In this document: positions 18,447 through 26,503 of the stretch, in pieces | Layout of the letters: every line of letters starts with the position of its first letter | How positions within the stretch are numbered: the first letter of the stretch is position 1 | Assembly (NCBI GenBank): GCA_902625885.1 | Contig: CACODE010000001.1 | Location: 131,770-195,769, forward strand | Direction of reading: 5' to 3' | Source of the DNA: an uncultured Candidatus Poseidoniales archaeon | GTDB taxonomy: Archaea > Thermoplasmatota > Poseidoniia > Poseidoniales > Poseidoniaceae | DNA length: 64,000 nt | Notes under the pieces: model-generated | Seen by the model: only the letters and a program-made list of their open reading frames with translations | Databases searched by the model: none | What the model was told of the DNA's origin: nothing | Translations under genes and position numbers: made by a program

Positions 18447-19661
18447 TCATGAAAGCAACAAACGCACGCCAGCTTTGAGGGCAAGCGGTCGGAAGGCGGG
18501 TACTTGCTTGAGGAGGGCCATGCCGAGTGGGACAGGCTTCTCGATATCACCGATGGCGTTGATGAGCGAGAGCGTGTCGGGGTGTGCAAAGTTGTTGAAA
18601 TGTTTGTCCAAGACTTCATCGGAGCAATCGCTGACCAACAGGTTGCGAAGCGTGCGTGCCCTTTCCTGTTCTTTTTTCATCGCATTCCAGGGCTGTTTTG
18701 TGATGGCCTTCAGGTGCTTCTCCGTTAGTTTGTTTTCACGAACGGCCTCAGAAAGGGCCTGATGCACGCATTGGATTTGATGAAAGCCCGGCCCAATGCC
18801 ACCACCGGTCGTTGGTTTTGCCATACCGGCGGCATCGCCGAGCAAGATGACACGATCTTTCACGGTGTTTCGTACCATGCCCGAAGGAACGGGACCGCAA
18901 TAACGAGCGATTTCTGAAACGTTTTCAAAACGGTCTTTCCAGAGCGGGTGGTCGAGGAGATCTTGGTAGCAGGATTCAATGCTTCTGCCATTCAATCGCT
19001 TGGCGGTTGACCAGAGACCGATGCGATGCGTGCCAAAGCCGGACGGGATGACCCATGCGAAGAAACCAGGGGCAATCGCCGTTCCGCTGTACATTTCCAG
19101 CCATCGATCTCGGCCTTCATAGCCGACCACTTCGGTCTGAAATCCAATCATCAGTTCCTTCGGTCTGCCCATTTTGAACGTTCTTCTGGTCCAACTGTGG
19201 GCTCCGTCAGCGCCTACCAAGAGTTTGCAGGATACCTCAACAACCTCTCCGTCTTTTCGCAGAACGAGGCGCATGCTGTCCTCAAGTTGCGTGGCTTCGA
19301 GTGGAACGGTGTTCAACCACAACTCAGCGCCTGCTTCCATGCCTTGTTGGACCACGTACTGGTCGAACCTTTTCCGGCAGACAACATAGGTGCGCAAGGT
19401 GCCCTCTGTTCCGACGGGAACCAACGTACCACTCGGACCGTGAATCAACGCACCGTCGACTTCCTCAAGGACGGTGTGATGGCCGCCTACGATGTTCATA
19501 GCAGAGGGCGTGACCAAGCCTGCGCATTGAAATGGCCTGCCGATTTCTGCATGCTCTTCAAGCACAAGGACCCGCAGGCCGTCTTCGCTGAACAAGGTCG
19601 CAGCCCTCCCTCCAACAGGACCGGCGCCGACGATAACCACGTCGTAATCCCACTGGCTCAT
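18447..19661 (-). CDS. Geranylgeranyl reductase family flavoprotein (archaeal lipid saturation)
   Basis: 404 aa FAD-dependent reductase. The Rossmann motif GAGPVGGRAA is at residues 12-21, EEHAEIGRPFQCAGLV carries the family's substrate-side signature, LLVGADGAHSWTR lies near residue 165, and the second FAD motif DRVILLGDAAGMAKPTTGGG near residue 285. These are features of digeranylgeranylglycerophospholipid reductase, which saturates the isoprenoid chains of archaeal membrane lipids using reduced flavin or ferredoxin. Some family members act on other isoprenoids (quinone tails, chlorophyll), so the exact substrate is inferred from the archaeal background. It is co-directional with the membrane protein that follows. 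Confidence 0.93.
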   Translation of the reverse strand: MSQWDYDVVIVGAGPVGGRAATLFSEDGLRVLVLEEHAEIGRPFQCAGLVTPSAMNIVGGHHTVLEEVDGALIHGPSGTLVPVGTEGTLRTYVVCRKRFDQYVVQQGMEAGAELWLNTVPLEATQLEDSMRLVLRKDGEVVEVSCKLLVGADGAHSWTRRTFKMGRPKELMIGFQTEVVGYEGRDRWLEMYSGTAIAPGFFAWVIPSGFGTHRIGLWSTAKRLNGRSIESCYQDLLDHPLWKDRFENVSEIARYCGPVPSGMVRNTVKDRVILLGDAAGMAKPTTGGGIGPGFHQIQCVHQALSEAVRENKLTEKHLKAITKQPWNAMKKEQERARTLRNLLVSDCSDEVLDKHFNNFAHPDTLSLINAIGDIEKPVPLGMALLKQVPAFRPLALKAGVRLLLS

Positions 19662-19713
19662 GGCGAGAACTCATGTTGGGTATGGTTTCAACCTTCCTTT
19701 GCAAAACTGGTCA

Positions 19714-22458
19714 TCAAGACCGTTTGGCAAATTTGTAACCAATGGATTGGTTTTTCTTCAGGTAGAGGGAAGCGCTGAACGGGTTGTTGGTTTTCTTTGA
19801 AACAAAATCATCAAATGGTCCAATCGTCCCTGTTTCTATCAGGGTTTTTGCTTCTTCTCTTGTGATGTCGCGTTTTGAGATGCACCGCTCAATATGGATT
19901 TTACACGATGTGGAGTTGTCTTCCGTCGTGTAGTGTGTTTCCGTTTCGATGATGTTGGCTTTTGTCTTGGGACAAACGGCAACGGTCCCCGGCACTACAG
20001 GGAATTTCTTAGCGTTGGCAGCCGGTGCTCTGGGCGGAAAATCATACGTTACCTTGTTCTTTTCAAACTTCAAAAAAGCGTTGAAAGGTTTGTTCCTACG
20101 GGAGGTGAAATCTTCCAAGAGTATCGACTTGCCTTCCGTGAAAATCGGTTTGGCTTCCTCGGGGGTGATCACCCGCTTGCACATCACGTTCTGCATGCCT
20201 CTGAACGAGCAGTCGGCGCTGTCGCACTGATAGGCGTTTTTGCCGATCCGAATGGAACCTTGATCGCATGCCGGACAGGGGCAGAGGACCTCGTCGTCTT
20301 CTGAAACGCCACCGCCACCGGACCCTTTGCTGACGACTTTCCCGTCTTTTGTTAACTCAACAGAGGATTCGTAACCTTCACCTGCCTGCGAAAAGAAACC
20401 GTGCAGGTTCTCAATGGACGTCGAATTCAGCAATCGAGTAGCCGTTGTACGGTCAAACCAGCGACCCGATGTGTCTTTCCAAAACACAAAGGAACACCCT
20501 TTGTTCTTTCCTTCGTTTTTCTCGCACTGATAGGCCAGTGTATTTTCAAACACTTGGCCATCACAACTTGGGCAGGATCCGAGGCTTGTCTCTTTGTCGT
20601 AAAGGGTGCTTCTGTCATGGTCGCGTATCCGTTCGACCATGGTTTCTGTTTGCTGAATGATTTTTTCCATGTAGGAAGCCATGGGCTCCTCGCCGCGTTG
20701 TACTGCGGCCAAAGATGCCTCCATGTCTCCGGTCAATTCTGGTGATGTTATCCACTCAACAGGTATTCTTCTCAGAACGTCAATCATACGTATCCCGTGC
20801 GCCGCAGCGCTGATTGTCCCGTTCCTAGAACGGCGGATGTAGTTGCGGTTCAGCAATTTCTCAATCGTGTCCGCACGTGTAGCAGGCGTTCCCAGCCCCT
20901 TTTCTTTCATGGCGTTAGCGAGTTCATCGTCGTCGACTTGCTTGCCGGCATGTTCCATGAGTTGAAGGAGGCTGGCTTCTTTGAGGCGATTTTTGGGTTT
21001 GCTGAGTTCTTCGGAAAACTCGTGAGACACCATGGTGGCATCGCAAGGATTTCCGGGCAGTTTGCCCCAACCATCGGGCACATTGTTTTTCTTGGGCACC
21101 ACTTCACGCCAGCCCGGTGTTGAGATTTCCTCGACAGACTTTACGAATTGGTGTCCACCTTTCATGGCTGTTCTTCTGGTGACGGTCCATTCCGATTGCG
21201 GGTACCAAGAAGCAAGAAAGTTTCTCGTGATGAGGTCAAAAAGTTTGGCGTGGTCCCCGCCAAAATTCTTTGGCGGTAGTTGACCCGTTGGTACGATAGC
21301 GTAGTGGTCTGAAACTTTGGCGTTGTTGAAGTTTCTTTTTTGATTGCTTAGACCCCGTTTCTTAAGTGTTTCAACATAGGTTTGGTAGTCCGATTGTTGA
21401 CCCAAGTTCGAGAGTGTTTTGTCAACCGTATCATGCATGTCTTCTGGTAGGTGTCTTGAATCGGTTCTTGGATAGGTGGTGAGCTTGAATTTGTCGTAAA
21501 GGTCCTGAGCCACACCGAGCGTTCGCTTAGCAGACCACGACCAAAGGCTGTTGGCCCGCTTTTGGAGGGCAGTAAGGTCGAAATTAAGCGGGGGCTGTTC
21601 TTTCTTTATCCTCGTTTTTTCCTCGGCTTGAAAAGAGTCATCGGACGCAAGCGTCTTTTCAATATCGTCTTTTTCGCTTTGTTCGGTAATTCGGTGCGCC
21701 TTGTGTTCTGGGCGTTCTGCGTCGTCCTTGTGGCCAACTCTTTCCCAACGACCTGTCCATGTTGCATCGCCAGCTGTGAACGTGGCGTTGAGTTGCCAGT
21801 ACGGCACCGGCACGTGAGAGAGAACTTCCAGCTCGTGATCGACAACCATCGCTAAAGTGGCGGTTTGTACGCGGCCGAGGGAATTGGCCGACCTGTCCCT
21901 GTTCTGAGGAAGTCGCATGGCGATTCTTGAACCGTTCATGCCGATGATCCAATCCGCTCTTGAGCGTGAATAGGCCGCATCGCTCAGGTCTCGATAAGCA
22001 TCACCGGTTTCCCTGTTCTCAAAAGCGTTCAACATCGCTTCATGGGTCATGGATTGCATCCACATTCGTGTTGTTGGTGTCTTAACCTTGGAATGTTCAA
22101 CAATCGTTCGAAAAATAAGTTCTCCTTCTCTGGCAGCGTCGCAAGCATTGACGATTTCGGTTACCGATTTGTCCTTGATCAGTTTTAATATGGCCGAGAG
22201 TTGTTTTTTTGCACGGCCCCCTTTGGGTTTGTACTGGAAAGACTCCGGGATGAACGGCAAACGGTCAACGGTACCTCGCCAATTTTTGAACGAATCATCG
22301 TAATCGTCCATGTACTTGAGCTCGAGCAGATGGCCGATGGCCCAAGTGATGACAATATCAGCACTGTGCCAGTGCGTTTCCGTTTTTTTGTTAACACCAA
22401 GAACGTTGGCAAGGTCTTCGGCAACACTCGGTTTCTCCGCAATGATGACGATAGACAT
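19714..22458 (-). CDS. topB: DNA topoisomerase III (type IA, bacterial-like)
   Basis: 914 aa from ATG 22458; the GTG start 15 nt upstream is possible but adds only PPNH. The Toprim domain opens with IVIIAEKPSVAEDL (E8) and carries NACDAAREGELIF near residue 105, the active-site tyrosine is in KLTTYPRTDSRHLPEDM (Y329), and QNRDRSANSLGRVQTATL belongs to the central domain. The C-terminal third has two zinc ribbons (CPSCDGQVF... and CPCPACDQGS...) and two copies of the topoisomerase C-terminal repeat (ITPEEAK...F..GKS, ITREEAK...ETGTIGPFDDF). It relaxes or decatenates DNA by single-strand passage. The zinc ribbons and C-terminal repeats are the layout of bacterial TopB rather than of archaeal reverse gyrase or the usual archaeal TopIII. 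Confidence 0.93.
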   Translation of the reverse strand: MSIVIIAEKPSVAEDLANVLGVNKKTETHWHSADIVITWAIGHLLELKYMDDYDDSFKNWRGTVDRLPFIPESFQYKPKGGRAKKQLSAILKLIKDKSVTEIVNACDAAREGELIFRTIVEHSKVKTPTTRMWMQSMTHEAMLNAFENRETGDAYRDLSDAAYSRSRADWIIGMNGSRIAMRLPQNRDRSANSLGRVQTATLAMVVDHELEVLSHVPVPYWQLNATFTAGDATWTGRWERVGHKDDAERPEHKAHRITEQSEKDDIEKTLASDDSFQAEEKTRIKKEQPPLNFDLTALQKRANSLWSWSAKRTLGVAQDLYDKFKLTTYPRTDSRHLPEDMHDTVDKTLSNLGQQSDYQTYVETLKKRGLSNQKRNFNNAKVSDHYAIVPTGQLPPKNFGGDHAKLFDLITRNFLASWYPQSEWTVTRRTAMKGGHQFVKSVEEISTPGWREVVPKKNNVPDGWGKLPGNPCDATMVSHEFSEELSKPKNRLKEASLLQLMEHAGKQVDDDELANAMKEKGLGTPATRADTIEKLLNRNYIRRSRNGTISAAAHGIRMIDVLRRIPVEWITSPELTGDMEASLAAVQRGEEPMASYMEKIIQQTETMVERIRDHDRSTLYDKETSLGSCPSCDGQVFENTLAYQCEKNEGKNKGCSFVFWKDTSGRWFDRTTATRLLNSTSIENLHGFFSQAGEGYESSVELTKDGKVVSKGSGGGGVSEDDEVLCPCPACDQGSIRIGKNAYQCDSADCSFRGMQNVMCKRVITPEEAKPIFTEGKSILLEDFTSRRNKPFNAFLKFEKNKVTYDFPPRAPAANAKKFPVVPGTVAVCPKTKANIIETETHYTTEDNSTSCKIHIERCISKRDITREEAKTLIETGTIGPFDDFVSKKTNNPFSASLYLKKNQSIGYKFAKRS

Positions 22459-22541
22459 GTGGTTTGGCGGCACCCACGACTATACTTGAACCCTCCTTTG
22501 TCGCCTCAATGAGGTCCGGGGTTTTCATGAAATGTGACATT

Positions 22542-22982
22542 TCATGCATCACGCGGGGCCGAATTTTTCATGGCCAGTCGGTTTTCTTTCTCGTTCCATT
22601 CCAATTCTGTGTTTGGACCACCGCACCCCAAGCATCCCGGGTACCCGGCCTGCAGAAGGTCTTCAGCAACCGTCATGATTGCCTGCCAACCGAAGTGGAC
22701 GGTTGCGGGTAGCCACACGGCGTTGAGGGGTGGTTCGTTCAAGCCGCACAGCGCTACGATGCTCTCATCACTTGTTGAGTACACCGTTATGCGGGAATCG
22801 TCTTCATCAAGTTCATGGGAAGGAAACGACGTGCGGCTTGGTTGCATTTCGGCAAGGTCCAGGGCTAGTTTGTGAACGGTTTCTGCCAACCAACCCGGTC
22901 CACGAATGACGACATGCTCGCTTCGAAGAATGTACCGAGCGATTTCGCGAACCGCCGGCCACCTAACGTCCGTGATTCGCAT
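22542..22982 (-). CDS. Small protein of unknown function with a CxxC motif
   Basis: 146 aa from ATG 22982; the longer frame would run into the divergent pyrD start region. The sequence includes a short helix-rich N-terminus (RWPAVREIARYILRSEHVVIRG), an acidic middle and the motif YPGCLGCGGPNTELEW close to the C-terminus, which could bind a metal or be redox active. I do not recognise a family. It is transcribed away from pyrD, with 55 nt between the two start codons. Confidence 0.72.
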   Translation of the reverse strand: MRITDVRWPAVREIARYILRSEHVVIRGPGWLAETVHKLALDLAEMQPSRTSFPSHELDEDDSRITVYSTSDESIVALCGLNEPPLNAVWLPATVHFGWQAIMTVAEDLLQAGYPGCLGCGGPNTELEWNEKENRLAMKNSAPRDA

Positions 22983-23037
22983 CAATTGACCGAGGTTAAG
23001 GCAAGTCTTGAAGGATGTCGTGCAGGACCCATCAACC

Positions 23038-24150
23038 ATGGGCATCGGCTACAGGTGGTTCGGACGTCCATTTCTTCGATTTCAAGACTCTGAAAAAGCG
23101 CACAAACGCTCGTTGTCGTTGCTCCGATTGTTTTCCTCAAACCCGATAACCCGAACGGTTCTCAAAGTTCTCTACACGCCCAAACCCCTTCCCATCGAGG
23201 TTTTTGGTCAGGCATACAATCACCCGTTCGGACTTGCCGCTGGCATGGATAAAAACGCTAAGGCGTTGCGTGGTTGGGAAGCAACCGGGCTTTCGTTCGT
23301 TGAAATTGGCGGTGTGACCATGTTTGAGCAATCGGGCAATCCGAAGCCCCGAATGTTCCGTGCTTCAGGAGCCAAAGCCCTCATCAATCGCATGGGGTTC
23401 AACAACGATGGTTCTGAGCAAATCGCACAAACGCTCGCACGGCATTACGAACGTTTCGGCCGACCGGACATACCCATCTGGGTCAATCTAGGAAAATCAA
23501 AGGTGACGTCTCTTGAAGAAGCGCACCTGGATTACGCTACGACGCTCGAGCGCCTTCATCCCTATGCAGATGTTTTCGTGATTAACGTCTCTTCACCCAA
23601 CACGCCAAACCTGCGTGAACTCCAAAATGACGAGGGCCTTCTTCGCATCCTCAAGGCATGCCAAAAAACGAACGAAGCTTGCGCGAAAAACGACGATGGT
23701 GCGCTGCGACCTATTTTGGTCAAAGTGGCTCCCGATATGACGTCAGAACAATTGGTTCACATCGCAAGGATGGCCCAAGCCAACGGGGCTAGCGGCATTG
23801 TGGTCTGCAACACCACGACAACACGTCCCGAATCGACCGACCGCAGTGATTTACGTGTGTTTTCTGAGACAGGCGGTCTGAGCGGTGAACCGCTTCGTGA
23901 TCGCTCAACTGAAATGATTCGAATTGTGCGTGCAGCTGTTGGCCCCGACTGGCCAATCGTGGGTGTTGGCGGCATCGCTTCCGCAAGTGATGCATGGGAA
24001 AAGATAACGGCTGGCGCGACCCTCCTCCAGGCTTACAGCGCCTTCGTGTTTGAGGGCCCCGCATTAACAAAGCAAGTTGTTCATGGATTAAAGCGACACC
24101 TCAACGCTTCGCCGTACGAGGACATCGTTGATGCCGTCGGTTCCTCATAA
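23038..24150 (+). CDS. pyrD: Dihydroorotate dehydrogenase, quinone-linked (class 2)
   Basis: 370 aa from ATG 23038 (a TTG 30 nt upstream is less likely). It oxidises dihydroorotate to orotate in pyrimidine synthesis, passing electrons to quinone at the membrane. NPFGLAAGMDKNA-like and RMFR near residue 100, INRMGFNNDG, and the catalytic-serine region NVSSPNTPNLRELQ are diagnostic of class 2, as is the N-terminal extension that forms the quinone tunnel. The FMN-phosphate motif GVGGIASASDAWEKITAGATLLQAYS is at the C-terminus. Class 2 enzymes are mostly bacterial and mitochondrial, so in an archaeon this suggests transfer or a bacterial-like respiratory chain, consistent with MqnC in the same window. 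Confidence 0.95.
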   Translation: MGIGYRWFGRPFLRFQDSEKAHKRSLSLLRLFSSNPITRTVLKVLYTPKPLPIEVFGQAYNHPFGLAAGMDKNAKALRGWEATGLSFVEIGGVTMFEQSGNPKPRMFRASGAKALINRMGFNNDGSEQIAQTLARHYERFGRPDIPIWVNLGKSKVTSLEEAHLDYATTLERLHPYADVFVINVSSPNTPNLRELQNDEGLLRILKACQKTNEACAKNDDGALRPILVKVAPDMTSEQLVHIARMAQANGASGIVVCNTTTTRPESTDRSDLRVFSETGGLSGEPLRDRSTEMIRIVRAAVGPDWPIVGVGGIASASDAWEKITAGATLLQAYSAFVFEGPALTKQVVHGLKRHLNASPYEDIVDAVGSS

Positions 24151-24192
24151 AATCAAAACAGCATTGTTAAGGGTGCATGGTTTAGCAACACC

Positions 24193-24588
24193 ATGTGGGC
24201 GAGGCGGACCCGTATCCTTGTCCTGGGTGCTGTCTTGACGGTGGGCCTTCTCGCCACGGTTCTTCTTCAATCCCCCGTGCCAACACAAACGGTCGATGAA
24301 CTGATGACTTCTCCATCCGAACATCTCAATCAGGAGGTCGCTATTCGAGGCGAGGTTCAAGATGGAACCATTGACAACGACACCATGACCTTCATCCTTG
24401 AAGGCACCGATTCAACCCTTAAGATTCGCTTTACGGACGCGATGGTCTCCAACGGTTTGGACGACAATCGGACGGTTTATGCTGAGGGTGTCCTGCTGTT
24501 CGAGGACGGGGTCTATGTCTTGGAGGCTGACGTCATCAAAACCTCTTGCCCCTCCAAGTACGAAGAAGCAGCAGAAGCCGAAGTCTAA
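24193..24588 (+). CDS. ccmE: CcmE-like cytochrome c maturation haem chaperone, Cys-type
   Basis: 131 aa with one N-terminal membrane anchor (ILVLGAVLTVGLLATVLL) and an exported OB-fold domain, the layout of CcmE. The strands VAIRGEVQDGTI, TLKIRFTDAM, NRTVYAEGVLL and DGVYVLEADVI match the family in order. At the haem-binding position CcmE normally has HxxxY; here it is CPSKY (C119, Y123), the CxxxY variant known from archaea and some bacteria. It would carry haem to c-type cytochromes outside the membrane. No other ccm gene is recognised in the window. It starts 42 nt after pyrD and is followed by the SRP RNA promoter. Confidence 0.85.
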   Translation: MWARRTRILVLGAVLTVGLLATVLLQSPVPTQTVDELMTSPSEHLNQEVAIRGEVQDGTIDNDTMTFILEGTDSTLKIRFTDAMVSNGLDDNRTVYAEGVLLFEDGVYVLEADVIKTSCPSKYEEAAEAEV

Positions 24589-24601
24589 CGGTTGCGTTGG
24601 C

Positions 24602-24611
24602 TTCATATAGG
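24602..24611 (+). promoter_or_regulatory. Putative TATA-type promoter of the SRP RNA
   Basis: The sequence TTCATATAGG lies about 22-30 nt before the likely 5' end of the SRP RNA. The identical ten bases occur at 47076-47085 upstream of rps19e, at a similar distance from its start, which supports a promoter element used for highly expressed genes. Confidence 0.5.
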
Positions 24612-24632
24612 CTAACTTTTGACCTCCGAACG

Positions 24633-24925
24633 GGATAGGTGGGGAGCTCGGCGTACCCTGTACTGCAAATCGTCGTTATGGTGGACTGAACGCCTTGGGG
24701 CGGCGAAAGCGGTCGCATGGTTCCCGTGAGCGGACGTTGATGTCTCGCCCCCACATGACTCGGGTGTCATGAACCGTTTCCGGAAGGAAACGGTAAATGG
24801 ATAACCGGGGGACTAGGTCAGGCCGGGAACGGAGCAGCCCTACCTGGGGCCATGGGTGCTGTGGGGATCCGGGATGGAGGAAGCTCGCGGATTTGGCCTT
24901 GCGAAGCGCACGTCCACCCTTGGCC
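24633..24925 (+). ncRNA. Signal recognition particle RNA (7S), archaeal type
   Basis: The intergenic stretch between ccmE and archease contains the hallmarks of SRP RNA. Helix 8 is at about 24811-24850: GTCAGGCCG, tetraloop GGAA, CGGAGCAGCC, the SRP54-binding element with its asymmetric loop. Helix 6 is a perfect 8-bp stem CCGTTTCC/GGAAACGG with a GGAA tetraloop at 24774-24793, the SRP19 site. CAAATC at 24666-24671 pairs with GATTTG at 24890-24895 at the base of helix 5, and GGAGCTCGGCGTACCCTGTA at 24642-24661 is like the archaeal Alu-domain loops. Ends are approximate (about 10 nt): the 5' end is set from the upstream TATA element, the 3' end from pairing of GGTGG with CCACC. Confidence 0.9.
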
Positions 24926-24933
24926 CTCCCACC

Positions 24934-25428
24934 TCAGATGTCAAAGACAACATCAGCGTACCAGCCAGGACCTTCAAAATCCGGAACATCTGGCCACTTG
25001 CTGGCGACGAATTCTCCTGCTGGAACTTCCTTGACAACCAGTTCGTGCGTCGTAACGGCCTTGATTTCAATCTCCCTCTCCACATCGGCATCGTCAACCC
25101 ACGACACCTGAGCAACGGCGAACCATCCATTTTCATCCACGTCAACCATGACGGAACCGTCCACATACCATTGCCCGTGCACTTCAGCGCGGTACAGTAT
25201 TTCTTCAATCCAAGCGACAAATAAAAACGAGCGTTCCATTGAATTGTGCTCTGAACGCACCCGCCATTCGCCGGTGTTCCGAACGTGTTTGTTGATGTGG
25301 CGGGCGCTTTGCTCACTCATCAAGTAGGCTTGAACACCTTGGGCAACCTCGCCGAGAAGCGAGGAGAAGTTGTTGGCAAACACCCGCATGCCAATGTCGG
25401 CGGTGGTTGGCCAAATCCACGCACTCAT
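24934..25428 (-). CDS. Archease (tRNA-splicing ligase activator)
   Basis: 164 aa. Archease assists guanylylation and turnover of the RNA ligase RtcB, which joins tRNA halves. The N-terminus WPTTADIGMRVFANNFSSLL holds the conserved 'D-(I/V)-G' metal-site Asp (D11) and the helix that follows; the centre has EWRVRSEHNSMERSFLFVAWIEEILY, and the end shows the family's IKAVTTHELVVKE strand and a terminal VVFDI with the second conserved Asp. The usual length is about 140 aa; the excess lies in the loop before the C-terminal strand. It is tail-to-tail with the SRP RNA. EndA, which makes the ends that RtcB joins, is 2 kb away. Confidence 0.88.
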   Translation of the reverse strand: MSAWIWPTTADIGMRVFANNFSSLLGEVAQGVQAYLMSEQSARHINKHVRNTGEWRVRSEHNSMERSFLFVAWIEEILYRAEVHGQWYVDGSVMVDVDENGWFAVAQVSWVDDADVEREIEIKAVTTHELVVKEVPAGEFVASKWPDVPDFEGPGWYADVVFDI

Positions 25429-25437
25429 GGACTTACC

Positions 25438-26499
25438 TCAGCGTTTTGAGACTTGCAAATTCCAAACGTGCTCGCCAACCCGATGAATGAGGTCGTCTTT
25501 GCTGAGAACGAAAGCGTCGGTTCGTTCCGCCCCCAATATGCACTCGCAAGCAGCGTTGGCCAGCAAGGCTGTAGAGTACACATCAAGTCCTCTGGAAAGC
25601 GAAAAGGCGATGGCGACAGCTGCGGCGTCGATGAGTCCAATCATTTGCCGCAGGTCTATGAGTCCGCACGGTGCGTGAACCGTTTCCTCATCTGCCGAAT
25701 AAATCGTCACGCCCGCTTCTCCTGAAAGAACAACGAGGTGATTCCAGTTGTATTGTTGAATGAGCTTCTCTGCCGCCTCTGCACCGGTTGACGCACCGAT
25801 TCTTCTGCGCATGAGTTCGAGACCTTGGGATTGAAACAGGATCCAATCCACGTTTTCCGTCCGATGCAATCCAGTCAATTTTGGGTCCGCTATCACGGGG
25901 ACGTTTCCTTTTTTTGCGGCTGAGAAGAGCTTTTCTGCACCCTGGTCCGTGATCACGCCTTGGCCGTAGTCAGAGGCGATGAGAGCCGATGCACCCTGCA
26001 AGTCATCGATGGCTTGTTCGTACAGTGCAACGGAGGCCTCTTCAGGGACAGGGTCGTCTTCCTCAATATCCCATCTGAGCAGCAACTGCTCGTCCCGGAT
26101 AAGGCTCTCTCTGGAGGCGAGCATGCGGGTTTTTACGGTTGTCGTGCGGTCCTCAACAATGGCGATGCCGTGGGTAGTGACGCCTTCTGCCTCGAGAGAT
26201 TCGATGATGCTCAGTCCCGCCGTGTCATCGCCCACCACACCGAACAGGTGGCTGGACAACCCCATCGACCGTAGACCCCTGGCAACATGGGCGGCGGCGC
26301 CCACGTCCTCTTCTCGACTGGTTTCACGCAAAACCGGCACGGGTGCACGTGAGTTCAGGTTGTTAGCATAGCCATGTATGTAGCAATCCATCATGACATC
26401 GCCAATCAACACAATTTTAGCCGAATCGTTTGACCTCAATTGGCGCTTTAATTCCGACAGTGTGTCGTGCAACATGGCTTCTTCGTCCGTCATACCCAT
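25438..26499 (-). CDS. PfkB-family sugar kinase (RfaE/HldE-kinase-like) with altered motifs
   Basis: 353 aa ribokinase-fold protein. It resembles the heptose-7-phosphate kinase RfaE in VLIGDVMMDCYIHG, the APVPVLRE strand and LFGVVGDDTAG. ALIASDYGQGVIT and VPVIADPKLTG are typical of the family. Two signatures are changed: the sugar-binding GGAANVA is VGAAAHVA (residues 66-72), and the anion-hole GAGD is GLID (residues 288-291), which keeps the catalytic Asp but not the glycine pair. It may therefore be a kinase of different specificity or a degenerate one. The start ATG 26499 is set by AGGTGAT 3 nt upstream, which overlaps the stop of the HTH/TerB-like gene, so the two are co-translated. Confidence 0.85.
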   Translation of the reverse strand: MGMTDEEAMLHDTLSELKRQLRSNDSAKIVLIGDVMMDCYIHGYANNLNSRAPVPVLRETSREEDVGAAAHVARGLRSMGLSSHLFGVVGDDTAGLSIIESLEAEGVTTHGIAIVEDRTTTVKTRMLASRESLIRDEQLLLRWDIEEDDPVPEEASVALYEQAIDDLQGASALIASDYGQGVITDQGAEKLFSAAKKGNVPVIADPKLTGLHRTENVDWILFQSQGLELMRRRIGASTGAEAAEKLIQQYNWNHLVVLSGEAGVTIYSADEETVHAPCGLIDLRQMIGLIDAAAVAIAFSLSRGLDVYSTALLANAACECILGAERTDAFVLSKDDLIHRVGEHVWNLQVSKR

Positions 26500-26503
26500 T
26501 CCA

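Noticed and set aside
17682-18452. 256-aa ORF on the plus strand
   Set aside because: Antisense to the 380-aa membrane protein; no domain.
19026-19778. 250-aa ORF on the plus strand
   Set aside because: Antisense to the geranylgeranyl reductase with its clear FAD motifs.
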